Of a stretch of 64,000 nt of DNA, positions 23,893 to 35,500 are shown in pieces. A program made the translations under genes and the position numbers. Below the pieces are notes generated by a model. That model was not told the DNA's origin, did no database searches, and saw only the letters and a list, made by a program, of their open reading frames with translations. Numbering within the stretch: position 1 is the first letter of the stretch; each line of letters opens with the position of its first letter. This DNA comes from Marthasterias glacialis (taxonomy: Eukaryota > Echinodermata > Asteroidea > Forcipulatida > Asteriidae), in contig OU452225.1 of assembly GCA_911728455.2 (NCBI GenBank), positions 20,060,495 to 20,124,494 of the forward strand. The letters run 5' to 3'.

Positions 23893-25400
23893 TTATGATA
23901 CGGGACGCTTACAGATTAACTTGTATGTATCATCACAAGGCCTATCGTGCCAGCCTGAGGCCTGGGTGCCTGCGGCGCAATCCTCTGCACCATAACGATT
24001 ATTTGGCTGGTTACGGAGTGGATCCCATCTCATGTCCGTCGCGTCAATAGTACCAGCACCATCCAAACACACCCAGGTACCTGAGCCGAGTCAATCCAAA
24101 AATAACAAGCCTGTTAGCCTAGCGTTTGGAGTGAGCTCATATTATATCATTTATCGGGAGCGGGATCATACTTCAATTGAAAGAACAAAGTGTTCTTGTT
24201 AAGGAATAGCTTCATTTCCACCCTCTAGTTTTCAGTGAAAACAACCAAAACAAGGGTCAGCGTTGGTCGTGGATTATGTGCTCGTTCATTATGGTTTATT
24301 TCGATTGCAACAATCGAAATAAAAGAAATATTTCAACCGTGATTTGTGGGGTCTTCAAGATGTAATTTTCTGGACTTTGACAGTAGTTCAGACGGGAATA
24401 ATCTCTTGAGAATCGGTAATGTGTGGACTTCGTAGCAGGAAGGTTATCATTTTGAAGCTAATCTTATTTTGATAATAACCAATTCTTCACATTTACTTGA
24501 AAGTAAATGTTTCCAACTTTACGCGAGTATTTCCCCGTATCCTGCATTTCTATCTTTTAAATCAAGGCTAGAATTGTAATTGCATTGGATCATAACGTGT
24601 CCCTCGACCCCCGAAAACAATTTCCCGGTCGATGTATAGCACTATAACATGACTTACTTTGAGGTTTTTACAAAGTATAGCGGTCTCGTTATTTTATAAA
24701 AAGGTTGATTTTTCCACTGACTTTATTAAAGGTCAATTACTGATAAAACTACGTAATTACTGACCGTGCTAGCTGGTGATTGGAACTTCCATTTACCCCC
24801 AACTGCATCCAACCACTGTCAACCTTACAATTGCCTGTTGCGGGTTCCCACGTTTTAACATCATTCCCGGTTTGGGACTCCCTACCTGTTTCTTGTTTTC
24901 CACCAACTCACAATCTGCCGCAGGAATGCAAACAGATAACTTCCTCTCACTTTAATTGTTTCCATATTTTCAATGTAGCCCTCACCATCATGGCCTTTTG
25001 GTCTTGTGTTGGCGATTTTTTTCATAGCATAAAACCAATTAAAGGACTATATTATACTGAACACTATTTCTATCGTGTACAAACCTTCAACATCAATGTC
25101 GTTGCAACCAATCCAAAATTCGCCGCCGAATATGTTAAGGACGAGTTGTAATTCTTCTTGGGATTGAGGGACCACCATCACACCACCCATCTCAACACAA
25201 ATCCCCTTGCCTTGTACCCATGTAACTTGGCCATCATTCATCTTGTAGCACTTGTCTTGCCACTGGCTCCAAGTAGGAGGGCATGGTCCCCCTCCGATGG
25301 GCGCCTTCAGACACCGCCCATTACCAGGAGTGTAGTTTGCCACCAGAAATATTATACCAACAACACCCAGCAGTTTGCTTGCCACCATTTTGCAGACCAT
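23893..25400 (-). CDS. Secreted single-domain C-type lectin, two exons, complete
   Basis: Exon 1 runs 25400 to 25085 and exon 2 runs 24080 to 23893. The intron (24081-25084) has GT at its 5' end (GAAG|GTTTGT) and AG at its 3' end (GGCTCAG|GTACC), phase 1, and joins ...DIDVE-G-TWVCLDG. The product is 167 aa from ATG 25400; a second in-frame ATG at 25388 gives 163 aa. The N-terminus has a hydrophobic signal peptide (KLLGVVGIIFLVA). The C-type lectin-like domain starts at CPPTW (Cys40) with Cys51 and Cys68, then WIGCND (97-101), WVCLDG (108-113), QPN (130-132), Cys140, WHD (149-151), Cys154 and Cys162 near the end (YKLICKRP). The six canonical long-form cysteines are present, plus an extra pair, Cys99 and Cys110. 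QPN in the sugar-specificity loop mixes EPN-type (mannose) and QPD-type (galactose) motifs, so ligand class is uncertain. Family role: calcium-dependent glycan binding, often in invertebrate immunity or mucus. TATAAA-type poly(A) variants lie just beyond the stop (near 23803-23823). Confidence 0.88.
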
Positions 25401-25765
25401 CTCATAACAAATTTGAAATTGTTGCCAGGTATACAATAACCGAGAAGGTGCAAACTTCACCGAACGGAACTGCTTCGAGACACTTCAATTAACAATAAAA
25501 ACACGGATCGTCGATTCACAAAAAGAAACACCGCAAATTAATTAAATATACGAAATATTACAAAATTACAAAAGAGAGACATTATTATAATTTTGAGTTG
25601 TGCATAACATGCTGTGACGTAGTAAGAAATTTAGATTAGACGAAAATTTTAATTTTCAGTGAAATTGACTAAAAACATTTTCTTGTAATACCAGCGACAG
25701 AAGAAGTGCTCTGCCAAATCTGAGTGTACACTTTTAGTGCATGTAAGATATTTTTTTTTTTTAAT

Positions 25766-27377
25766 TATTATTATTATAATTTACATTTGTTTCTGTCTCA
25801 AATCCCATAGCATTTGTACACGATTTTGTATACACGTCATCTTAGAACTGGTAAATATGACATACTCCTAAATTGAAGCTTAGTACATGAAGTTGTAACA
25901 GTGTCAATTTGGTTAACATTCTTAATTAATTAGCAGAGTTTTAATGACATGAATATTTAATTAGGCAATCTTTAAACACCATATCTCAAGAAGTATACGT
26001 CCGATCGTCATTTTTTCAGTTCTAAACTTATTTTATAATGTAGATGTGCTCTGTGGCATATTTGTGTCTGTCACGTGATCATGACGTCATTTATAACAAA
26101 TTTAATATCTATGTACAAAACACAAAAAACAGTTTTCTAAATTCGATCAAGTCTTGCCCTTTTCCCTGCGACCGACGTATTGTGTTTTTTGTATAAGCGG
26201 GGACTTTTTATGGTAACAGACAAGAAACAAAATAATCTACTTAGGCCCGATTCCGATCCAGCGAGCATCAACATTTTATTCCTAACAGACTTCAAGCCCA
26301 AGTTATTGTAACGAAGATTTTTCGTCGAAGACAAGTTCGAGATGGTTCGAGACTACAGAAAATAATGTTTCTAAATTCCAACCGGTCTTCCGGGCCAACG
26401 TATTTGTATAGGATTTTCTGGTTCAGAAGTTTGAGATCGCTCCGTGCTGCGTTTGCAGACAACCGTGAATATACATGTACTACGCGAGGGATTTTAGAAA
26501 GTCAAAAGCTCATTTTTTGAAAATAAATGAAACGTTTGTTTATTATTAAACAACTTGTTTTGAAAACATAAATGCTTTCTGTAAGAGTTATTCCAGGCCA
26601 TTAAAACTAATCAAAGAACATAGATTTTCACTATAATAACCGTTAAAACCCTGCGAGGCAATTGTTCGCATTTCGCATTCAAAACATGGGTAGTACGCTT
26701 TTGTTTGTGTATTTGCGTATTCAAAATGAATACGCTTAATTATGCACAAAAAATTGCTGTATTCTTCTTGAAGGTCCTTAGGAGGCATCTGCCATGCCCA
26801 GAGAGCTAAATGATAACCACTCAAAACACTGTGTGTATTGCTACCTGGTGTTATGTTACGCGTACTACTGAGGCAATTGTTAGCATTTTGCAATCAAATA
26901 CATGGGTGATAAGCTTTTATTTGCATATTTGCATAATCAATTGAATACGCTTAATTATGTACAAAAACTTTCTGTATTTTTCTTGAAGGTCCTTAGGAGA
27001 CATCTGCCATGCCCAGAAAGCGAATGATATCCAGTTTCTTGCTACCTGCGCGTACTACTAAAGGTCCCTTGGGTGCAGTTAGCGTACCAAAATGAGCTAT
27101 ATGAGCAAAAATATGCGAAAAATATATCTTGAACTAAATTCCATAAAGTTGTAATCTTCGTGTTGTATTGTAGCTTGCATCATTTGTCAAGTTTGATTTA
27201 CAGGCGTTACCCCAATTTGACCTTTACTTCGTTTGAAACAGGATGCTCAAAAGTAAAAAGTCTGGCGAACGATCTGCACAGATCTGCCAAATCAAGTGAC
27301 AAGGTACAAGGTACAAGGTACAAAGACAAAACAATTGGAACAGCTGCGATTTTGTCCTAAAGACAAAATCTTAATGT
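25766..27377. repeat. Long dispersed repeat R1, copy A
   Basis: A 1.6-kb block collinear with 45127-47294 (for example CATTTGTACACGATTTTGTATACACGT, TTCTAAACTTATTTTATAATGTAGATG, GCAGACAACCGTGAATATACATGTAC, GACAAAATCTTAATGT). Inside, 26655-27060 is a two-copy tandem repeat of about 205 bp (GAGGCAATTGTT...GCATTTCGCATTCAA; CTTGAAGGTCCTTAGGAG; CTGCCATGCCCAGA). No ORF is conserved between copies A and B. It directly abuts R2 copy A. Confidence 0.85.
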
Positions 27378-27382
27378 AAAGT

Positions 27383-28864
27383 TGTTGTTGTTGTTGTTGT
27401 TTTTGTTTTTGGTGCATGTTGGAGCGCGTGCAGGGATTATCTGTTTTGATAGTGCTTTTGGGAAATTAACTCAAGTTTCATCCATCCTCTTCGACATATT
27501 CATTGGCTGATGGATATGTTTTTAAAGTAGGCCCTATAACTTTTTAAGCAGATTGTTGTAAGAACAAATTCCGCAGTACTCTCTCGATATTTCATTGTTT
27601 TACTACATGTTTATTGAAAGAAAAGTATCGCGGTATCGGATAAAAAAAAGAAAAAGTTAAGCGGTGATATGTCAGGCATTCAGGCGACGAGACTGGTTAC
27701 CGTCTGCCATAATATAGCTCCCTTGTGGTATGGCGACCGACTCACCGCACGTCCTCCCCTGCCTCCGATTCATAGCCTCGCGGGCCCTGTCCCTTTAGGG
27801 GAGAAACAAGGCTGATCCCAATCACACTGGTGCCAGATCCCAGCCAATTCCTTGTTCCTATATTGGGGGCAGACGGTTTCGAACCCAGACCCGGACTCGA
27901 ACCGGGGACCGAGTGTTGTGTGAGACAGTCCCGGCACATAGCCTAACGCCCTGCGCTAATGTGTCGGTAGCTATTCCTAGGAATTTACATTGTACTTAGC
28001 TTGGAATCCACCAATACTGTGGGCATTGTTTTGACTAACACAATCGCTGAACCCCGAAGCACGCTTGAAAGTGTCCAGCTCTTTTGTGTTATTTTCAAGG
28101 GTGCACCTATACAGCCAATGCTAAATGATAAATATTCAAAAATACGCCAAAACTAGATGGAAGTCTCTCAGACTTTTGAAATAAAGACACCAAATTAACG
28201 TGTAATGACATCTAGACTTCAGTTTGCTTTTCTATTGTGCAGGGGTAATCTTATGTTCCCGAGCTACGAAAATTGGACAAAAAATAAAGATAAACAAATA
28301 TTAATAACAAGAAGTAAAAAGCAAGATCATGAAGAGACAATCGACATACATTGCTTCCAGAGTGAGGCGTAAATAAAAGAAAAGTAAAATAAATAACAAA
28401 ATAGAAATAAATACATAAACAAGCTGAAGTCGTCTTGTTTCTGGATTCGAACCCAAGACGATTTTTCCCTTTGTTCGAAATAAAGAGTAGAGTCACTCTT
28501 TCTCTGTACATTATTTTGGTGGCAAAGGTAAACGTGTTTTTCCCCTGTCTTTTTGTCTTGCTGTTCCGCCAAAAATGACGGGTTTTGGGTGGCTGTAAAA
28601 CAAAGTAAACTTTGTTTTTCACGTTGAAAACAAAATGTCTTTCGGGAATTTAGGTGCCGAAATGGAAGGGTGAGTCGTTATGATGGTAAACCGTTGTCGG
28701 TGCGCATTACAATAATTTATAACGGTTATTATTATATGTGTGTATGGTGTGTGTTTGGCGAAAGCACATGTCGGGCAAGTGACACCACGAGATATAGCCA
28801 GGATTGTAGTTTACCCGAACGAGCCCAAATTAGAGAGTCAATAACCCTAACCCTAACCCTAACC
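27383..28864. mobile_element. Dispersed element R2, copy A, ending in CCCTAA repeats
   Basis: A 1.48-kb block more than about 95% identical by eye to 42819-44332. One end is a (GTTGTT)n run, the other the telomere-type run ATAACCCTAACCCTAACCCTAACC (28841-28864). On the minus strand it contains a tRNA-like Pol III promoter arrangement: A-box-like TAGCGCAGGGCG (complement of 27947-27958) and perfect B box GGTTCGAGTCC (complement of 27893-27903). A further B-box-like GGTTCGAATCC sits near 28441. Frames of 81-123 codons on the minus strand are shared by both copies but show no protein family I know. Probably a non-autonomous retroelement; class unresolved. Confidence 0.7.
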
Positions 28865-28914
28865 TTTCACTGAAAACTTTACGTCAATTTGTAGAAAAAT
28901 TTGTCAAATAGGCA

Positions 28915-29165
28915 ACACAAATTAGTTTTTTTATGTCTGACTAATTGTTTTACCCGAAACACAATATTTACCAATTCAGCAAATTGATATACTAATTACA
29001 TTTTTTCAGAGACTAATGCAAATTTTGTAATTACTAATTTTAGCGTTTGACTAATTGACACAGTGCCAATTTACTAATGTAATTGGTCTCCACAGTTTTA
29101 AATGCCTAATATACAGAGTAATTACGAATCAGTTGACTAATATATTAGCAAAATACTAATTAATA
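28915..29165. repeat. ACTAAT-motif-dense AT-rich block, left
   Basis: Eight ACTAAT (mostly GACTAAT/TACTAAT) occurrences between about 28939 and 29160 at spacings of roughly 15-55 bp in AT-rich sequence. A similar block lies at 40015-40320 on the other side of the small host gene. Confidence 0.6.
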
Positions 29166-29399
29166 ATGACACCGGGCCATTGGAAATCTTATTTTTGTTT
29201 GTACCGACACTCCCTCTGCACGTAGGAGCAAAAAAATGCTCATGATGCTGTAAAGTAGGTGTACACGATAAAGGTTTGTTATTTTTACCTACCAAAAAGA
29301 TACTTTTCAATAAATTATTAAAATTAACAATAAGCAGGATCCCAGCGTTGTCAAAAATAAATGTACACACAGTCGCACTCAAGGGTGTGTGCCGTTAAT

Positions 29400-29570
29400 A
29401 GAATAGCAAGAGAGTGCGCGCGCGTCGTCGAACGTACACTTTTTGTGCTCGATCGTCTGCACCACTCACGTCCGTCTCGCTTCGTCGTATAGCCCAGCCT
29501 AGTTTTCCCCCAAAAGTAGCTGTTGTGCAAGGTAAGAATGAATTTCTTTGTATTTTTGAATCGTAGTATG
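29400..29570 (+). promoter_or_regulatory. Probable promoter/5'-UTR of the small host gene
   Basis: A local CpG-rich patch (GCGCGCGTCGTCGAACG, TCGTCTGC, CGTCCGTCTCGCTTCGTCG) stands out from the AT-rich background just upstream of the coding start at 29578. A donor-like GCAAG|GTAAGA (29531) and acceptor-like AATCGTAG (ending 29566) would define a 35-nt intron. That is unusually short, so the 5'-UTR structure is unresolved; unspliced, a short upstream ORF would start at 29539. Confidence 0.35.
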
Positions 29571-29577
29571 TTGGACC

Positions 29578-32500
29578 ATGGAGAACTTAAGCTTCATAGT
29601 ACAGCCAGATGATGAGAAGTCATACAATATTATAAAACTTCAACCTTACCCAACCCACTCAGATTTAAAGAAATATCCGCACAATACTCGCCCATTCCAC
29701 CACAATAGTGCCCTTCAAATTCAACCCTCAAATGTGCCTGAGTCTTCAGAATTGAAGTTGGTGCAGCAATTGGAGGAAGAAGAAGAAGAAGAAAAGTTAG
29801 GTAGGAAACTATGTCATGGTGCGAGGTCAAACCTCGGCCTCAGGCCGACACAGCATCAGTCACAGAAAAGACCGCCAGACTCGGAGTCGGACCGTATTCG
29901 TTAACGTTTGTTATAACACCTCTTCCTTTGATTCTATCTGTTGATTGGCCGAACGTGCGTCACGTGGTGTTGTGTATTTTTACTATCACACTGCACACCG
30001 ACCAAAAGAACTATTAAATGGTACTATCCAACGACAACCTCGAACCCGGTGAAACGATCAAATAATACGTGCATTCGAAATACGATATGAGAACGAAGGC
30101 AGTGTGGTACCCCCTCTTTCTTTTTGTCAAGTTTTCCTGTCAGATTTTACACAGTTGTTTGAAGACTGGTATACGCACAGTTGTTTAACGAATATTACAA
30201 CAAATTGGATGAAATTGAGGTGTTATAAAACAAATATTGACTGCTTTATCTCGTGGCGTAGTAAAACTAGTCACTCTCGGTGATCCCCGGAGCCGCCTAT
30301 CTTCCCTCGGCTCCGCCTCGGGAAGATAGGCTGCTCCGGGGATCACCTCGAGTGACTAGTTTTACTACGCCACTCGAAGCAGTCAATATTTGTATACTGG
30401 TTTAGGCCTATCGTTCGTTAGCGGTTAGCTCTGAGTCTGATGAATCCTCGCTAAACATTACGACAGGGTTTAGTGTAAGTCAGATTAGCCCCTATAACAT
30501 GTATGTGGTGATACACGTACCTCTTTAATTATTGCCATCCAGCTGTAAATTTTAGAGTGCGCATAAAATGAACAAAGTGTCTCTTTTAACACGCGTCCGT
30601 GTGTGATGATAATTTAATGATTAATGGAGTGACACGTAAATATCTGCCAAGTGAGGGCGCTATTGATTGTTTATTTTTGTATGTACATGAACTCGTACAT
30701 GGACAGGCACATGAACGGTCTGTGCAGGTTGACCGCGTAGCGACATCAGGTCAACGGTTGTGAACAAGTATAAGAAAGTAGTGTACTGGTATGTAATTAA
30801 TTAATCATTATTGTATAAAGATCGGGATCAGGCACTTTATTAGTGCCATGACTGAACGATTATGTGTTTGCAATTTATGGTTATATTTGGGGTCTACAAA
30901 AGGGAAGAATAAAAGTAGGGCACAAATAGAAACTCATTTTTGTGCGCATGAATAAGTTTCAGACTTAACTTCACTTGGCTAGGACACGTTTTTATTACGT
31001 TCCTTTTCGCCCTGTACATCGAAGGGGTAACATCGTGTGTTTAGTTTAATTTTGTGGGGCTTGTTTCCCATAAAAATGTTGGTGTAGAATACACCGGGGG
31101 GAGTCCTGGTTTTCAGGGAGAGGGATGCCGCATTGACTGGTGAGTGTTGAGAGATTATTGGTCATGCTGTCAAGGCTTTTTATCACTAAATTGGATGCTT
31201 AACTATACTATTGACTATTGTGAGCATCATTACATGTTACTCGTGTATTCCTGTTACATAGGTTTATTATAATATGTTACTCGTGTATTCCTGTTACATA
31301 GGTTTTCTCTGACGAGGATGAGTTGTTAATCAATAAATTGTTAATTCAAGTGATCACCCCAAAGACATCGTAAGAGAGTCTGTTTCTTGCTCGTCACCGA
31401 GTAATACTACAAATGGTAACACGGATGGGGTGTGTTGCTGTTGGATTGGAGACATCTGATTTATTCTACTGTACCGTCGGACTGTGCTGCGGTTAGCTGT
31501 GTGGATCAACATTGTCATTGACTGTTGCCGCTGAAGAGGGCCTACGCTGGCAGGAGTGATTGGAAGCAGTTCAACAAGAGAGACAAGGGTGACTAGAGGG
31601 GAGTTCGGCCGGTTATCAACACTGGATCAAGAGTGAGGTGGGATCTGGATTAAGCTCTAGTAGGGTATGAGCCAAGTTGGCTGGTCTCTTCTGAACTGTG
31701 GAATCATACATGTACGTCATAAGAAGTCCTTCAGGGGCATCGGCAATTTTTCTTGGCTATAGGGTATTTTTTTGTTGCGTACACAGTACAGTAGAGTGAT
31801 CAATGTGCTACTTGTGATGTAAACGCGTATTTAGCTAAATAGATTTTATATAGGATTCTACTACTCTAGCATACTTTTTAGTACTGTTGGGTATATCATG
31901 TCTACTCTATGGTGTAATTAGGCATGAGATAAGTTCATTGTAGAGAAAACCAGTCGATGTGGCAGAATAGATAAGTCAACGGGAAAACTTGATTATCGTA
32001 CTTTTGCAAGGGGATTTGTGTAAAAGTGTAGGCAGTAGAGAGGTTAACACCAATACATGGTGAAGGATTAAAAGGAATTGCAAATTGTTTATAACAATAA
32101 CATAGGCCAATTTTTGGGGTTTTGTTGGTGTTGCCGGGAAACAAAAGTTGCCAAGTTTTGGTTCGACATGGATGTGTCCGAGGGTGATATGATTGAAAAG
32201 CTAGTGAAGGGCTTGACAGAGGCATTGAAGGGGAATAAACCCACTGTCCAAAGACCAATTAAGCTAACTTGGTTTTCTGGTCGACCCGTTCGGCCGGGGG
32301 ATCCAACTGTAAAAGAGTGGCTTGAAGAGGTAGAGATATACTGTAGGCAGTGTCATGTACCAGAAAGTGAGAAAGTTAAAGTGGTGTTGAACCATCTTAA
32401 GGGTACTGCGCGAGATGAGATTAAATGCCATGAAGAGTCAAGTTTAGATTTTGAAAGGGTACGCCAACTCCTGCACAAGCATTTTGGTCTTGGGGAAACT

Positions 32501-35500
32501 GTACAATCACTTCACAAAGCCCTGTACGACAGGTACCAGGGAGAACAAGAGCCACTTATGGATTTTTCTAGAGAACTCATTCGTTTGTATGATCGCATTC
32601 TAGAGATTGCGCCAGCGTCTCAGAAGGAAACATTGAAAGCCATGAAGGATAGGGCGTTAACGAGTCAGTTCGTTGCAGGGGCTCGGGGGCAGAGTACCAG
32701 GCTAGAATTGCGTAGGTTAGAGTTGGAAAATCCCACTAAGCCATTTAGTGAGATTCGAGATCTTGCACTAGAAATGTTCAGAGATGTGGAACGCTTTTCC
32801 AAAATAAAGCCAGGCCATATTCGTCAGGTGCAATCTGAGTTTGGAGAGGAATTTGGCAGGGATATGTCGGTGGTCTCTAAACCCGAGGAAGCTTGTGTTA
32901 ACGGGCTCGTGACTTTTCCTGAACGCCGTGAACTGGCAGGGAGGGGGCAACAAGATCAAATGTTTAAGTCTATCCAGGAGATGCAGGGCCAGTTGGCAAA
33001 ACAACAAGAGCAGATAACCTCGTTAATGGGTTGGGTTCTGAAGATGGGTTCGGCAGAGAAAGACCAAAAGGGGTTTGTTGGGTCATCGATGGGAGGCATG
33101 AATCGTGGGCCCCCAAGGTGCTTCCAGTGCAAACAGATTGGGCACTTTAGAGCCCAATGTCCACAGCCACCTCGTACTGGGAGCGGAAATTACTCAGCAG
33201 GGTCCCCTCAAACCAGCAGTTCAGTGCCTGTAAAACATAATGAGGGGTTAAACTAGAAACCCCCACCACTGAGGGTCAGGTGGGAGGGGGGCAGAACATT
33301 AAGGCCTCACCAGATGAAAAGGTTGTATGTAGAGAGGTATTAACAGAGTACTCTGCAGACGAGCTTCTTGCTAAATTGGTACACAAAAGCCCAGTAGCCC
33401 ATGTAAAGTTGGGGGATGTACCATGCACTTGTGTGTTAGACACCGGTGCAGAGACATCACTGATTAGTTCATCTTTCTATAGAACGCATTTGGCAAAAGA
33501 AATGAGAGGACCGAAGCCGGTTGGCTCATACTTACGGGTATTTGGTGTCAATCAGATGGAACTTCCGGTAGAGGGGTATGTGGAGGTTCCATTGCTGGTT
33601 CATAATCACACAGTGTTAGCTCATTTCTTGGTCGTTAAGGATTGGTCAAATGGTGAGGTTCTCAAAGGGAAAAGCGGTCCAGTGTTGCTAGGGTGCAATG
33701 TATTACACTCACTCAAAGATCTTGTAGTGGATTCTAATATGGAGGATGCGGAGGCATGGAATGTTGCCCTCCAGTGGTATCGGTTCGCAAAGGAACCAAT
33801 TCATGGGAAGTCGAGAGATTCTAACGAGGGGTCAAAACCAGTTGCCGTGCGCACAGGGCAGCAACCCATGACAATACAGTCTCGACAAGTACGGGTTATT
33901 AGATGTCACATTAGAGCCCCAGAATATGTTTTTAGGGACAGAGTAGTCATTGTACGGGGATTGAAGTCTGGACCAGGGGTGTCTGGCCAATCAGAAGTCA
34001 GTAATCTAGGGGAAGCAGTACAGATTTATGACTCATGTGATAAAAGCAACGGGAAGACAGTCAATGTATTAGTGGCTAACCTGGGTACGCAAAGTCTAGT
34101 AATGCCCCCTTACACAAAATTGGGTTCACTGGTGGGAGCGAACATTTCTTCTAGTGTCGAATTAGAGCCAGGGCAGAGAGGTCTCCAGGTGTCAGTTGCT
34201 CAGATTGTGACAGAACGGTCTAGTAAATCAGGGAACTCCCTTTTGAATGTTGAGCAAGAGCCGGAGATCTCTAGCGAGGCTCCCGCAGAGACATTTAACT
34301 TTGCTGATGGTACGGTGTACCAGTTGCCCCCTGGGTTGAGTCTGAAATCAGGGGTACTGACCAGTGAACAAAGGGAGCAGGTTGCAAGACTAATCCAAAA
34401 ACATGATCAGGTATTCTCAAGGGGTCCCTATGATGTAGGCTATTGTGACCGTGTCCCACATAAGATTCACACAGTGGATAACAAACCGACTAGTGAACCA
34501 TATCGTAGAATACCACTCCAGTCAGTGCATGAAGTTAAGAGTTTGTTGCAGAACTTGCTAGACCAGGGCATAATTAGAAAGAGTGATAGTCCATACGCCA
34601 GTCCGATTGTATTAGTCCGGAAACGTGATGGGTCTCTGCGCATGTGCGTGGATTTTCGGAAATTAAATGCAAAGACGATTCGTGATTCATTTCCTTTGCC
34701 ACGAATCGAGGAATCCTTAGAGGCCCTGCGTGGAGCAAAGTATTTTACCTCCTTAGACTTGGCACATGGGTACCATCAAGTCGCCGTGGATGTGGATTCA
34801 ATCGGAAAGACAGCGTTCAGAGTACCGTTTGGTCTTTATGAGTTTACGAGAATGCCTTTTGGTTTGGCCAATGCGCCCGGAACATTTCAAAGGGTCATGG
34901 AAATGTGTTTGGGGGATATGAATTTGTCAGACTTGCTCATTTACTTGGATGACATTTTGGTTTTCTCCGCTTCCGTGGAAGAACAATTGAGTCGCTTGGA
35001 CAAGGTTTTCTCTAGGCTTGCGGAATTTGGTCTTAAGATAAAGGGAAAGAAATGCAGTCTTTTTCGAGAAGAAGTTTTGTTTTTGGGTCACGTGGTCAGT
35101 TCCAGGGGAATTTCTGTAGATGATGACAAGATCACGCGAATTAGAGACTGGCCGGTACCACAGTCAGCTGAGCAGCTCAGGTCATTTTTGGGTCTTGCGG
35201 GATATTATAGGCGGTTCGTACGAGGGTTCTCCCAAATAGCAGCCCCACTTCATGCAATAATACCTCCAATCACTAAGGGAAAGTCAGTTAGGCACAAGCA
35301 CTTGTTTCAGTGGCGTGAAGATGCACAGGACGCGTTTGATAAATTGAAGCAGGCTCTAATCCATGCTCCCGTTTTGGCATACCCAGATTTTACCAAATCT
35401 TTTGTGCTTGAAGTTGATGCCTCGCTTAAGGGACTTGGGGCATGTTTGGCTCAGAAGGATGAGGATGGCAGAAACCATCCAGTTGCATATGCCAGTAGAG

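Noticed and set aside
28251..28622. Minus-strand 81-123 codon frames in R2 as a protein gene
   Set aside because: Present in both R2 copies but ending differently, rich in low-complexity Lys/Phe/Tyr/Leu, with no recognisable domain; coding is unproven.
32078..32167. Gag starting 30 codons upstream
   Set aside because: The upstream stretch begins at TTG with no ATG; the first ATG of the frame is at 32168 and gives a normal Gag N-terminus.
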